A program made the position numbers and the translations under genes. The notes beneath the pieces were generated by a model that saw nothing but the letters and a program-made list of their open reading frames with translations, did not search any database and was not told where the DNA came from. Shown here in pieces: positions 22,437 to 34,024 of a stretch of 64,000 bases of DNA. The first letter of the stretch is position 1, and every line of letters starts with the position of its first letter. Source of the stretch: Micropterix aruncella (taxonomy: Eukaryota > Arthropoda > Insecta > Lepidoptera > Micropterigidae); NCBI GenBank assembly GCA_944548615.1, contig OX155965.1:20247101-20311100 (forward strand), written 5' to 3'.

Positions 22437-22888
22437 TTAAAGTTCGAAGTCTTCCAAATGCGATGCTTGAGGCAGATTCTCGGTGTCTCACTCCGCCACC
22501 GAATTCGAAACGAGACCTTTAGAGAAAGATGCGATCTAGTAACAACGATCGAAGAAGAAGTACAAAAACGTCGACTACGATGGTTCGGCCATGTTTGCCG
22601 AATGAACGATAATCGCGTGCCACGTAAACTTCTTTGGCGAGACCGTCCGACAGAATTGAGAATTCAGCGATCGGCACCGAAGAAAACCTGGCTAAATAGC
22701 ATCAAAGACGACCTTAAAAATCAACGATTATCGGCTAGGGATGCTCGAGACGTGGCAAAAAATCGTCATGAATGGAAGCGAATCGTGAATGGAGTACGAG
22801 ATCCAGCGGCACCGACAGCAGCGTATTGGCTGCGAGGCGACCCCCTACCCAATCGCCGGCTACGGAATAAATAATAATAATAATAATT
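22437..22888 (+). mobile_element. 5'-truncated RTE-type LINE, C-terminal end with (TAA)n tail
   Basis: The frame reads EVFQMRCLRQILGVS, then RRLRWFGHVCRMND and RVPRKLLWRDRP, then KKTWLNSIKDDL and ends in a stop at 22872-22874. This is the C-terminal region of RTE-type endonuclease/reverse transcriptase proteins, with the typical LRWFGHV.RM block. It is followed at once by (TAA)n at 22870-22887, the usual RTE tail. The endonuclease and catalytic palm are lost by 5' truncation. About 138 codons remain open from the methionine at 22458. Confidence 0.85.
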
Positions 22889-23152
<264 letters not shown>

Positions 23153-24786
23153 TATTTATGTTAATTTATTGTTATTTGGACATTTAAACAAGTTTTTTTA
23201 CATTTGGACAGCTAAGGTACGCTATGACACTCGGGATGACATAGCGATTCTAACAATATCACACTTCTAAATCGGTTCAAGCGTTTGGAAGTTATGGTGG
23301 AATAAAAATCAGGGTTTCATCAATAATACATACTGGTTTTTTTCCGCGTAAAGCACAGTTTTATAACTTTCCAAAATGTTGGACTCGAATAAATTCGTAA
23401 AAACCAAAGACGGTTATTCAAAAATCGGTAATATTTTGTGGTGTGTAATAATTAAACACTTTGTATAATTTATTGGCATAGTCAATATTCCAAATATTTC
23501 TCTTCGTTACTAGGCCTACCGTCCTTTTGGGCAGTTGTGAGAAATTATATGTGGGCGTAACTTGCACCGATTTTAAGAGATACAGATGAACGCATTTAAA
23601 ATAAATCTAATTCGCCATAGAGCGACCTGTCCCCTAATATAAACAACGTGCCGACTTTTAATACGGTACCCTTTTGTAATGGCTATCGTATTTTGTGCGA
23701 ATGTATAAATAAGTCTATCAGATAGCGCGCTCGCCGAAATGAAAACTGTTCAGACTCTAAAGGCAGATTCGCTTGTTTCGCGTTATTACGCAGATTTATA
23801 GGGAGAGTTTCGTTTAACGGCGGCAGCCAGTTGAATATAGTCGTTTGAAATATTTACAGCTTTCGGTAGCGGGCGGCTGCTATACAATATTCATTCGATT
23901 GCCTTTGCTGGATTGCACTCACACTTATACTGTATTGTATGTTGAGAAGATTGGTGTCTTGTGTTCAGTAACAGCGTACTAATAGTGAGACCATTACAAG
24001 GCCATAGCTAGGATAAATTGGTGAGATTTGATTATCCAAAAAGAAACGAAACTTTTAACGTCATAAATAAAATACGTCATAAATATTTCACCTAAAATTA
24101 AATAAAATATCAACCTTGTTACTTCAATTAGTAAATTAAACAGAAAATTTAAAAAATCGGTCACTTCAATTGTGTCACTTCAATACTTTTCCGACAAGTA
24201 GACAACGCCCCGCGCGCAAAACCTTAATTTCTTTCTTTATTTCTTAAGAAAACATACAGCGTTGCTAGCTATTTTACATAATTTGTAATCATCACAATCA
24301 ATGAGAGGCCGATGACTTGTTTTCAAGGTTATACAATAAGTGTTTAGCAATTTAAAATAACTTTCATTAACTTACATTATCCAATCCGGAGGAGTAGGGA
24401 TAGAAAGATAATGGTTTGCATTTTATAAATATATACATATACTCGTACACATGCTTAAATACATATACCTACACGTACACATTCTTAAATATATATACGT
24501 ACATAAATATAAATATTTATGAAATACATAAATAAATAAATACATAAATAGGGAAGGTCATACAAAAATAAGTTGTCAAGAAATAACAATAATAATAATA
24601 AATTAATTATTCTATATGCGCATTTTCAAAGGTTCTATATACTTCTATTATATACGCAGTACGATTAAATAAATTAATGACTATATGATGGAACCTAGTA
24701 TCATATAAGGTCATAAAATGATACATAAGGGCATTTTGTGCATAATTAGTATTTGCGCGTTGCAATTCGAATGTTCGAGGATCTCT
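23153..24786. other. AT-rich DNA without recognised genes
   Basis: No coding motif. At 24420-24560 there is a degenerate repeat of ATACATATAC, CACGTACACATTCTTAAATA and ATACATAAATA units. Confidence 0.5.
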
Positions 24787-25065
24787 AATGGTTCGAGGAG
24801 CTCTTAAGACCCAACCACCTCAATCCCCCCCCCCCCACAACCCTCCCCCAACTCAACTCTTCCCCCTTTTTCAACCCCCAACCTACACCCCCCACCCATT
24901 CCCCCCTCACCTCCTCCCCCCCACCCGCAACGCCCCCCACCCAACACCACCTATAAACCCTCCCCCTCCCATCAAGTAAACTAGCCCTTCCTCATCAAAC
25001 CCCCAAACTCCAAACCCCCAACACCACCTCCAAGCACCACCCCCAAAACCCCTTTTGCATCCTTG
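24787..25065. repeat. C-rich, strand-asymmetric low-complexity tract
   Basis: The plus strand is almost pure C, A and T with runs of up to 11 C and very few G. It keeps a proline-rich frame open by composition only. A similar tract is at 26005-26090. Confidence 0.8.
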
Positions 25066-25186
25066 CACTTGGGTATCTATCAGTGCACTCTAGATAAATC
25101 GGGATAGGATAGGAAGTGTCATATTTTTGAATGTGAATTCAAAACTCGAAAAATATTCCAGCAATTATAAAAAAAACGTCTCTAAG
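25066..25186 (+). repeat. Single minisatellite monomer and a dispersed repeat scrap
   Basis: CACTTGGGTATCTATCAGTG followed by CACTCTAGATAAATCGGGAT matches one monomer of the tandem array at 30920-31330. The rest (GTCATATTTTTGAATGTGAA) is a third copy of the repeat that hosts the piggyBac. Confidence 0.6.
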
Positions 25187-25189
25187 TCT

Positions 25190-25366
25190 AATAGTTCCCC
25201 TGGTGACCTGATTTCCACCACATTCTTTCAACTCTTGCCATGGCCAAATGAGGCCTTAATCGAATGAAGCGTTTGGACGCTATTGTGGGGAAATACACAC
25301 ACACACACAGACATACAGACACACAGAAGTGTGTTCACAATACTTTCCTTGTCAGGAAACTAAACA
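25190..25366 (+). repeat. Family H repeat, 3' part
   Basis: Blocks present are GACCTGATTTCCACCACATT, TTTCAACTCTTGCCATGGCC, GCGTTTGGACGCTATTGTGG, a CA repeat and ACAATACTTTCCTTGTCAGG. The terminal hairpin is slightly decayed. Confidence 0.7.
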
Positions 25367-25490
25367 ATAGTAACAGTGCTGCATAAAATAATATTGTAAA
25401 CAGATATATACCAAAACATTTTGTGAGGTGGCTATGGTTTGAAATCAAAAACTCGCGGTTGTTTGACACGATAAAAACGAATTTACCGCT

Positions 25491-25595
25491 TGAAGTTTGT
25501 ATCATCCGACGTTTCCGCGATGTTGCAATCGCCGTTGTCCAGGGCAGACCAGTCTACGCAGGACATCGCCGAAACGTCAAGTGCTACAAACTTCA
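25491..25595. repeat. Interrupted inverted repeat
   Basis: TGAAGTTTGTA and GACGTTTCCGCGATGT on the left pair with ACATCGCCGAAACGTC and TACAAACTTCA on the right. The central loop is about 38 bp. There is no coding meaning that I can see; it could be a small foldback element. Confidence 0.65.
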
Positions 25596-26629
25596 GGCAC
25601 TTAAAGACTTGTTTTTGGTCATATTAGGAGATATTATTTTAGAGCAGATTATTCTACATAAAAAACTTTTTTAGAATCCTCCACAAATTTTTTTTTGAAT
25701 AAGACTTTGGTTACCTTGGAATACCATATTTTATTTTTAACTTTCCTATTTTCAGGTATATTCAGATGGTGATTAATTTTTTAAATTGGGGATATAAAAT
25801 ATTATTCATATATTTCTCATAGCTATTCTTTGACGGTTTAGATTTGAATATTTAAAAATGTTTTGAATTTGTTACATTGATTGAGTTCCATTATGGAAAC
25901 GCTAGAGCTTAAAGAGAGCTAAAATATTTTTGAATAATATTCACTGAAAATTCATTTTACAGAGCCACTCACCCTCACATCAGGTTTACCGGCAATCAGA
26001 CGTGCCCCCCCCCCAACCGCCACAGCCCCAACCTCCGACCGTCCCCCGCCGTCAATTCACCCCCTCCCTCCGCCAACCACCCCTCCCTCGATATGTTTGT
26101 ATACATTCGATAAAAATATTGTGCTGTGCTACTACGACACCTAACCCAATACCGCCACTTCCATGGTTGTAGATCCGTGTTCGGGTATCAAAAGCACAAG
26201 AGCATCTTCGTTAGTGTCGACGTGAATAGTCGTGTAAATAGAGGCGTTTGGCTATTCAAAGGCTCGTTATTTTGAAGTGGGCTCCCGCGCCGGGCAACGA
26301 ATTTGCTTTTGTATGGAGGCAATCAGGCGCCCGCCTAAATGGACGAATATTTCAAGTTGTGGCGCCCAATTAAGCCTGCTTTTATCCAAGGCGATCTTCA
26401 TCCGCACCTTTCTCATTTTGCTGTATAAACATCCTCATATACTATTCTACTATCAACCGCCATTTAAAATATATGGTATTAGATTCCTTAACTATACAGT
26501 ACGATTTAGCATCCCTTCTGAAACGGCAAAATGCAGGTGGCGCTGATAGATCGTGTATATCTGATGAGGTTCCTTTCAGTTTCGAGGTTAAAAACCTTAC
26601 CAAATATGGACGACAATCTCTCATGGCGG
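25596..26629. other. Unassigned DNA with a C-rich patch
   Basis: A C-rich low-complexity tract lies at 26005-26090. The frames at 26277-26546 and 26442-26715 overlap on both strands and show no motif. Confidence 0.5.
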
Positions 26630-28160
26630 CCACAATACAATACAATACAATACAATCAACTACTCCAGTAGATAGGCATTCCTACACTTGGATGCGTCAC
26701 AAAATTAAATGCTAAAAATTTAATTATTAAAAACATAACTATCGTGATAGTTGTCATCGCTGTAATATTATATTCAATATTACCTATATACAAATAATCA
26801 AAATATACTAATGTGATTTAAGAGTCAAGGAGAATAATATATTAAAATAGAAATGCAAATTCTATGTAGAATAATCAAAAAATATATATTTTATTGTCAA
26901 TCCAGCAATAATGCTTTCGTAGTTTTTTTTAAAATGAATAGATGTTTAATAAATTATATGAGAATTAGAATGTCAGCTATCATAATACCGTTATGTTTAA
27001 AACTTTACGCATTTCATTAATCATCAACATGGAAAATAGACTCAGAATTTTCAAACTCCCTTATACCATAAATTGGGTTTCTTACCAAATTATTTATGAT
27101 TATCTTTTTAAATTGGACCTCTCCGAGGCTTTTCATTTGCTCTGGAATCTTATTATAGAACGACAAATTTTGATGAATAAAACTGTATCGCACTTTGCTA
27201 AGTCGCTGTCGGTTTATGTGGAGATTGGATTTATTTCTCGTATCGTGATGATGAAAATCACTATTCACCGGAGCTTCTGTTAGGTGTCTACGAGCGTACA
27301 TAATATTTTGGTAGATGTAAGAAGAAAATAGAGTCATTATTCCTGATTTTACAAATAGCGGCTTACAAGAACTTCTCGGTGAGACTCTATATAAACTGCG
27401 TACCGCTCTTTTCTGGAGGAGAAAAATTCTTTTTGAGTTTGGTGCCATTCCCCAAAACAGTAGGCCATACGTTATTAGAGAGTGGAAATATGCAAAATAG
27501 ACGGATTTAGCTGCTTCAAAACCGCATAAACTTCTTATCTTTCTAATGGCGAATATGGCACTGCACAATTTTTTACTGAGATCATTTAAGTGATCAGACC
27601 ATTGTAATTTTTGATCAATTTCTAAACCGAGAAATTTCGTGGAGGAGACATTTTCTAGTTGGTCAGACCCAAAGTATACGTCTATTTCATTATAATCAGA
27701 CGGCCGCAAAGAGAAGCATATTGATTTTGATTTATTTACTTTAAGTGATAATTTATTAACTTGGAACCATATACTAAGCCTATCTATTGTTTCTTTTATT
27801 CTTTGGGCCAAAGTGTCTTTATTTTTATCGCTAAAAAGAAGTGAAGTATCATCGGCGAATAAAATGATTTCATCATCCACGGATTTCAGGCACTCTGGGA
27901 TGTCATTAATATAGACGAGGAAGAGAAAAGGTCCAAGTATCGATCCTTGAGGAACACCTTTGCGGATATTCTGTGGCGCGCTCTTGCTATTTTCGACTTG
28001 AGTAATCTGAGTGCGTTCTTGCAAATAAGATTCCATGAGTTGCAGTTCCTTATTCCTAATGCCGTAGTGTTCCAATTTTTCAAGTAGAATTGAGTGGTCT
28101 ACGCAATCAAAAGCCTTCGAGAAATGCGACGCAAACTCTTCGGCCAATTTCATTCGCTGA
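26630..28160 (-). mobile_element. 5'-truncated CR1/Jockey-group LINE with (TTGTA)n tail
   Basis: An open reverse transcriptase frame (27017-28153) is followed on the minus strand by about 360 bp of 3' UTR and a five-copy ATTGT tract (26631-26657). Its 5' end at about 28155 abuts the 5' truncation point of a second LINE on the plus strand, head to head. Confidence 0.75.
27017..28153 (-). CDS. LINE reverse transcriptase, palm to C-terminus
   Basis: The 378-codon frame is free of stops. It starts artefactually at a methionine just before FSKAFDCVDHSIL (the first catalytic block, usually LSKAFDCVDH). It continues with KGVPQGSILGPFLFLVYIND, then the catalytic FADDTSL, the thumb block TKFLGLEIDQKLQWSDHL, AYFHSLITYGLLFWG, LLQKRAVRSLY, and HHHDTRNKSNL. 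The endonuclease and the fingers are absent by 5' truncation, so retrotransposition alone is not possible. The unbroken frame suggests a recent insertion. It resembles the CR1/Jockey group and the fragment at 8895-9593, but with a different 3' tail. Confidence 0.85.
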   Translation of the reverse strand: MKLAEEFASHFSKAFDCVDHSILLEKLEHYGIRNKELQLMESYLQERTQITQVENSKSAPQNIRKGVPQGSILGPFLFLVYINDIPECLKSVDDEIILFADDTSLLFSDKNKDTLAQRIKETIDRLSIWFQVNKLSLKVNKSKSICFSLRPSDYNEIDVYFGSDQLENVSSTKFLGLEIDQKLQWSDHLNDLSKKLCSAIFAIRKIRSLCGFEAAKSVYFAYFHSLITYGLLFWGMAPNSKRIFLLQKRAVRSLYRVSPRSSCKPLFVKSGIMTLFSSYIYQNIMYARRHLTEAPVNSDFHHHDTRNKSNLHINRQRLSKVRYSFIHQNLSFYNKIPEQMKSLGEVQFKKIIINNLVRNPIYGIREFENSESIFHVDD

Positions 28161-28445
28161 ATAGGCTGAAAAATGTCCTCCTGGAGGAGAGCAAGATTGC
28201 GATTTGTCAGTCTGCTCTCCTTCCCCTTCTGGATTATGGAGATGTCGGATTTCTCGACATCTCCACATAGTTGCCACCAAAGTTGAGCGTCTCTAAAATG
28301 TCTGCATTCCTTATATCCATGGCCTCAGAAAATTTGACCAGATCACGGAGTACAGAGGGAGGCATAAGAGGCCTTTGTCCTTTCAAGATCTTGGATGGCG
28401 TCGCTCCCAATTATCTTACTGGCAGATTTACTGCACTATTTGGGA
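28161..28445 (+). pseudogene. LINE protein C-terminal region, left piece
   Basis: The frame reads KIAICQSALLPLLDYGDVGF, matching the SLLLPLLDYADVCYLD block of CR1/Jockey-like C-terminal domains. It stops at the TAG after DIST and resumes in other frames, with KILDGVAPNYLTGRFTALF just before the insertion. The relative at 58239-58448 shows the missing block (KLERLQNVCIRFIFG). A perfect 10-bp inverted repeat GGAGATGTCG lies at 28240-28266. Confidence 0.7.
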
Positions 28446-29796
28446 GTTAATGGGCCCTTGCTGTGTTGGCCACGAAGACCCATTCTGTTCAGGGTTGGTC
28501 ACACTCACGGGTCAACACCTATCTGACGGCCTCCACGCATGAAGTGCGAGCCTGGGTAGGACTCTGGCCTTATGGTCAGTTTCCCCTGGGAATCAAACTT
28601 CTGGCGCTCCTAGACGGTCTGCGCACCGTGCGGCGTAAGCCAATCGACTGTGCACTCTGACTAACATATTGAGATGTCAACCACAACGGGAGAACCCGTC
28701 ACCGCAGGACGTTTTAACGATTCATCGTTCTATCGACCGTGCAGTGAGCGTAGAAGACTTTGGACATAACAAATCCGACGTCTAGCTACGCCACAACCGG
28801 TTAGAAGCCAACGCCTTACCGCGAGTAGCCAGGTATGTTACCTGGCGGGCGGCACTCGCGCCCTAACTACCAATTGTGACCAGATTTCTCCGGTCTCTCG
28901 ATTGGTTCCGAGTTCGAGGTCGCTTTGCGCGGTCCTCTTCCTTATGAAGCGGTGAAACGGAGTATACCGAATCTATCGCGGACCAAGGCGTCCTTTGCCC
29001 GGCTGTTCACCCAGGATCGGATGGCCAATGGTCAATTCAAGAGCAGTCGCCATAAGGTACACAACCACCCCCGCTCTATAGGAAACAATACAGTTCCCAG
29101 ACTCCCCCGACTGTTAGTCGGAGAGCACAATCGATTGGCTTGCGCCGCTCGGTGCGCAGACCGTCCAGGAGCGCCAGAGGTTTGATTCCCAGGGGAGACT
29201 GCTTGACCCAGTGTCCTACCCAGGTTCGCACCCCGTACGTGGAGGCCGTCGGATGGGTGTTGACCCGTGAGTGTGACCGACCCTGAACACATGGGTTATC
29301 GTGGCCAACTCATCATGGGCCCGTTAGCTCCCACTCTGACTAACAGTCGGGGGAGTCTGTTAGGAAGCAGTATTGTTTCCTATAGAGCGGGGGTGGTTGC
29401 GGACCCTATGGCGACTGCGCTTGAAACGACCATCGGCCCTCCAATCCTGGGTTAACAGCCGGGCAAAGGACGCTGTGGTCCGCGATAGATTCGGTATACA
29501 CCGTTTCACCGCTTCGTAAGGGAGAGGATCGCGCAAGCGACCTCGAACTCGTAACCAATCGAGAGACCGGAGTAATCTGGTCACAATTGGAAGTAAGGGA
29601 GTGAGTGTCGTCCCGCCAGGTAACATTCCTGGCTATCTCGCGGTTAAGGCGTTGGCCTCTTACGGGCTTGTGACGTAGCTAGATGGTGGACTGTTTTGTC
29701 CCTAAGTCTTCTACGGTCACTCCAGGGAGATAGAACGACTAACCGTTAAAACTTCCTGAGGTGACGGGCTCGCCCGCTGTAGTCGACAACCCAAGT
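28441..29796 (-). mobile_element. Family R repeat, copy DF, itself split by copy E
   Basis: The flanks are TGCACTATT at 28432-28440 and 29797-29805, a 9-bp target-site duplication. The element is in reverse orientation: 28441-28666 is its AGCTCC-end third and 29332-29796 the rest, ending in the rc of TTGTCGACTACAGCGGGCG. The two pieces meet at CACTCTGACTAACA, duplicated around copy E. With copy E removed, copy DF is about 677 bp. Confidence 0.8.
28667..29331 (+). mobile_element. Family R repeat, copy E, full length, nested in copy DF
   Basis: The copy starts TATTGAGATGTCAACCACAA and ends GGGCCCGTTAGCTCC, 665 bp. It is flanked by perfect 14-bp direct repeats CACTCTGACTAACA at 28653-28666 and 29332-29345. 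It lies opposite to the DF copy it interrupts. Apparent reading frames such as PLPYEAVKR.IPNLSRT recur in copies E and F, but they are broken in copies A, B and G, so I treat the family as non-coding. Confidence 0.85.
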
Positions 29797-29805
29797 TGCA
29801 CTATT

Positions 29806-29991
29806 GGCTCATGGACGCCCGCTGAGATCAGATGTTACAGCACCGACCTTTTTTCATTCTCTTTCCCCGTGCATGGAACCCGACTTTGGAATGCTTTGCC
29901 GAAGAATGTCAGAAACGCGCCAATCATAACAAGTTTTAAAAACAGACTAAGAGAACATTTGAAAATTTTCACAATTATTCCCTTTCCTTAA
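29806..29991 (+). pseudogene. LINE protein C-terminal region, right piece
   Basis: After the insertion the frame continues GRPLRSD, shifts, and reads FSFPVHGTRLWNALPKNVRN, then TSFKNRLREHL and a stop at 29989-29991. FSVHGARLWNALP...FK.RL..HL is the standard end of CR1/Jockey-like ORF2 proteins. Confidence 0.75.
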
Positions 29992-30251
29992 TTCAGAATA
30001 GAAAGCCATACTCTTCTTTTTTAAACCTTAGCGTCCTTAACAGGTGTTAAATTATTTTGGTGTGGCACATTCTGTGCCCACAAAGAGTTAAATATATATT
30101 TCTTTCTATCCATTTTATTTTTGCATTTGTCTCTTTATATTGGTTAAGTTATGTAGCAACTACTCGCAAATTATGTTGTTACAATAGTATAGGTTAGCTC
30201 TTAAATGTCGCCTGCAGGCAATAAGCTCGCCTTTTCGTACGAATAAAGCGT

Positions 30252-30279
30252 TTTATTATTATTATTATTATTATTATTA
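30252..30279. repeat. (TTA)n LINE tail
   Basis: About nine TTA units end the LINE 3' UTR. Confidence 0.85.
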
Positions 30280-30919
30280 TATCTGTATCTGTGTTACATG
30301 CAAGTTTTAATTTGGTATCGTTTTGTATAATAAGGAAGCCATTATTAGATCACATATGTGTCGCGTACGCACACGAGCCGTGGTCGAGTCACGCGACACT
30401 TTAAATCACGCGAAATTTATACTGGCGATCGGCGTTCACATAAAAGCAGTTCGGCAGTACATTTGTTGATCCATGGATTCACAATTGCGATATATTTTAA
30501 CAGTCGAATAGTATTCTTATTTTTTTTCGGCTCGATGGCTAACAATAGTAGAGGAGATGATTTAACAATCGAGTGAACAATAGTAATCAAGAAGTGGTGG
30601 CCATCCAGCTGTGATCGGCTATTGGCGGCTATCCGCCGAGCAACTAGTAGGGGAGAGCGAGGGGAAAGAGTAGGTTTGTTAGTTTTTTTAAAAACCTAAA
30701 CAAGAAAGAGTAACTTGTTATTTTTTTTAAAGCAGATACATATCAATGTATACAAGTTTTGCCATTATTGTATTTAAACATGTTAAAAATTTAAGAGTGT
30801 TCCTACATTGATTTATAATTAATATTTTGAGCTGTGCATTTCAATATCTATAGGATTTATTGTTATAACTCTACTTGTCCATCTGATTTACTATTTTCTA
30901 CTTGTTTCGTGTTTTGAAT
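30280..30919. other. AT-rich DNA without recognised genes
   Basis: No motif-bearing frame or repeat match. Confidence 0.5.
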
Positions 30920-31330
30920 ACTTGGGTAGGTACCTATTAAAACACTCTACCTATATAGTGCGGGATAGAAATCCACAGTAGAAGAAGAATATCAGAAGAA
31001 GAAGAACATTTTCGTCCGGAAATTTATACATCCTGAGTATTTGATCTAACTTCTTCGAAACTAATGCACTCGAAATAATGGAGGATAAAAACCCACAGAA
31101 TAGTATCAAAAGAAGAAAAATATTATGGTCCGAAACTTTATGCATCCTTAGTACTTGGTCGATCTTCTTCATAGGAAAAGCACGTTAGATAATGTGGGAC
31201 AGAAGAAGAAGAATATCGGAAGATGAAAAACATGTTCGTCCGAAACTTTTCAAACCCTAAGTACTTGGGTATCTATTGAAGCACTTTAGATAAAGCGGCA
31301 TAAGGACCCACGAAAGAAGAAGAATATTTT
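30920..31330 (+). repeat. Minisatellite with a period of about 120 bp, about 3.5 copies
   Basis: Each degenerate monomer has TACTTGGGTA.CTATT, a CACTCTA/GATAA.G segment, GGGA.AGAAACCCACAGAA, runs of GAAGAAGAA, and TTCGTCCGAAACTTTATGCA. Single monomers occur at 25066. The purine-rich GAAGAA runs are all on the plus strand. Confidence 0.75.
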
Positions 31331-31459
31331 CTTCTGAAACGAAAAGAGAATCGCGCAATATCTTTGCAAAATACCTACCATTTCCACGGCATTAAAATGG
31401 TATTTATCCAAAAATGGTGTATTATTTTTTTAAATACAGCGGTTTTAAAAAAATGCGAC

Positions 31460-31775
31460 GATTGTATGCGAGATATTCCAACCAAAATTTTACAACACGA
31501 TTTCAACTCATCTATGTACCGAATTTCAAGTCTTTAAGTCCAATATTTCGAGATTGAAGTATGACTAGCGCGCTTCCTGGTGGACCGATTTCAACCGCAA
31601 TCTTTTCAACTCTTGACGTGACCAAATGATGCCAGCACGCTACATTTCAGCTCAATGGTATGAATACTTTGGACGCTATTTTGGAAGAATACACAAATAC
31701 ACACAGATACACAGACACACAGACCCAGACTCATAGAAGTGCGTCCACAATACTTTCCTTGCCAGGAAAGTAAAA
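31460..31775 (+). repeat. Family H repeat, nearly uninterrupted core and 3' end
   Basis: Blocks in order: GCGAGATATTCCAACCAAAA, ACCGAATTTCAAGTCTTTAA, TATGACTAGCGCGCTTCCTG, ATTTCAACCGCAATCTTTTC, a CA/GACA repeat, and the terminal hairpin ACTTTCCTTGCCAGGAAAGT at about 31750-31769. This copy shows the sequence that the foldback element at 11739 interrupted. Confidence 0.8.
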
Positions 31776-34024
31776 CGTGACTATCTGGGTTTCTTTGACA
31801 GTTCTTTCCAGTAGATCTCATATAATTCATCTGAGAAAATCATATATACGTCATCGCTTCGCATTGCATTGTCTTTTGAAATTCAGCATATCGCACCCTC
31901 GCTTCAAAAGTGACCTAAGTCGAAAATATAAATTTTCTAGTGGAGCTATTTTCCCCTTGGCAAAAATTCAAAATCACTTTTATGATATCGCTCTTTCTGC
32001 TAATGTTTTTTTGAGAATTAGTAATGTATCTACATTATTTTCTTTTAAACGTCCGCTATAAAAAAAAGTTTTAAACCCAAAGAGTAACAACGACTTCACA
32101 TATATTTTTATCCCTTTTGAATTATTGATAAATTTTGAGTTGCATCAATCAATGTATAAAATTACAAACGTCACAATTCGAAATATCTAGAATTCTCTAA
32201 TCATGAAGAATGGCGCAATCCTATATACGAGTATGACACTATATTAAGGCTTAAAAGATCTCGACTTTGTCACCAAAACTGTCAGAAACGAAAGGACAAT
32301 GACCAAAAATTTATGGGACTTGGTCCAAATATCCACCACTAACAAGACTATATAACGAAAATAGTCCACTAAATACTGATTAATTGGGACCAGACCGCAG
32401 TCAAAAACATACTGTCAGTAAAAAGCTATAACTAAATAGAAAAATCATGTTTTTTTATACCTTTTTTTACGAAAAGTAATCAAAATCATACTACCAAACG
32501 TTGATTTTGAACTAAACTGCGTGTTTATACGTTTGTGTATGTGCGAGGGTGTGAAAGATAGGGTGTGTGTGGTGAATTTTTCTCCCTTGTTATATAAATA
32601 AAGGACATGGAAAAGAAAACCATAATGATCATGCTTTACAGTGGCTTTAATCATGTTTTACAGTACGTACAGTAATGTAGGTACTATAGGACCTGTCCTA
32701 TCGAAATACGTAACGTAGAGTTTACAATACGTATGTACGTACATCAAAATAATAAAACTTGAGAAAATCCCTTATAGGTATATCAACATCTAAAATGATA
32801 TTGCCTAGATCTGCATCTAGGAGCCTAATTGCGAGTTGGTGTCTTGCCTATCCAAAATACCAGACTATTAGCATAACGTGTGCACAGCAACCCACAGTTC
32901 GCATTCCAGATAGACAATACTATAAAAATAGATGGAAGTAAATAGGAGACAAATGAGCAAAAAAATATCTTTTATTTTTCAATTGGTCATATCTTTTCAA
33001 TGACAACTTATTTTTTTTGTGTCTTAGTCAAAGTTACTGTATATTGAGTGGAATAATCATCACCTTAGTGGTGGACATTTGGACGACCTTTGGTCATTCT
33101 CCTGTCCGGCAGTTTCGGTGCCAGGGAAAGAATTTTAAATTATTAAAAAGCCTAATAATCAGTTATTTGACTTATTTAAACATGATCACAACTGAAAATG
33201 GGTAACTTTTTATATCTTCGTGTTGGTGAACATTCCCAAAGTAGAAGTAACACCAATGCTCCAAAAAGCAAAATTATGTAATATCATTTGTGTCACTTTG
33301 CAGATCATGAGACTATTACAAAATATGTTCTAGTCATAAAACGAAAAAAAAGTAATTTTGAGTTATGTCACTTTTGAAGTAGATGTACGATTTGTGAGCA
33401 AGAGTGAGTATATTTGGTTTTCCTGGAATAAAATTTTGGATTAAGAATTAATAAATTAAGGTAACGAAATAGAGTTAAATATTAAAAAGATATTGTGTAT
33501 CATGATTATTGCTTTGCCAGAATCACCGGATTTAGATAACGGAAAAACATTAACCAAGTCCGCAAGGGGAAGATATAAAAGAATAAATCCCTTCCTACAA
33601 TATACTAAAGCGCACATCAAAACGGTGCGGCGCGGCTCGTTAAGAAGTGGAAAGATTCAGCAAACGAATTTTACGCCTTCTTTAATTTCGCATTTCTCGA
33701 CAGCCGCCAAGAAATTTCGCTCGAAAGGACTACGGTCAATTTTCGCAGTAATTAATTCGCAGAATGAGGCAGGATTAAGTAACACCGCGCGGGAGGGTGG
33801 GGCGGGTGGTTAAAAACAGTCAGCCTGAGAATAATGTTGGCTGCAGAATGAATATGTTTCTTCCGCCCCCTTCCTCCTCAGAAGCAGATTACGGGGATTT
33901 TCATAAAATAATTTTAATGGGAAATAACGTTATTTTTTCGCTGAAACCGCAAGGATAAAAAGCGTGGGTAATATGAACGAGAAAAGATAATGAACGCTTT
34001 TGTACGTATGTAATCACTGAGCAA
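31776..34024. other. Unassigned DNA; one unrecognised 106-codon frame
   Basis: The largest frame, 33493-33813 plus, codes for a basic, Lys/Arg-rich peptide (TLTKSARGRYKRINPF, then a GGAGG end) with no family I recognise; it is more GC-rich than its surroundings. The frame at 31777-32061 is low-complexity. Nothing else stands out. Confidence 0.35.

Larger units (their letters stand above)
28161..30279 (+). mobile_element. LINE 3' end on the plus strand, split by a nested family R insertion
   Basis: The left part (28161-28440) and right part (29806-30279) are one element. The coding sequence on each side of the insertion joins after removing one copy of TGCACTATT. The 3' UTR has GCAATAAGCTCGCCTTTTCG, also present inverted at 57870, and ends in a (TTA)n tail at 30252-30279. 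Its relative at 57825-60232 has the same tail. Confidence 0.75.

Noticed and set aside
24788..24979. Proline-rich frame
   Set aside because: Produced by a C-rich low-complexity tract with no conserved pattern.
25540..25580. Possible hammerhead ribozyme core because of CCGAAACGTC
   Set aside because: No CTGATGA box is found on either strand at the required distance, so the three-stem core cannot form.
28463..29626. Frames of 60-90 codons on both strands in family R copies
   Set aside because: They fall on both strands of the same segments and are broken in other copies, so no single protein is conserved.
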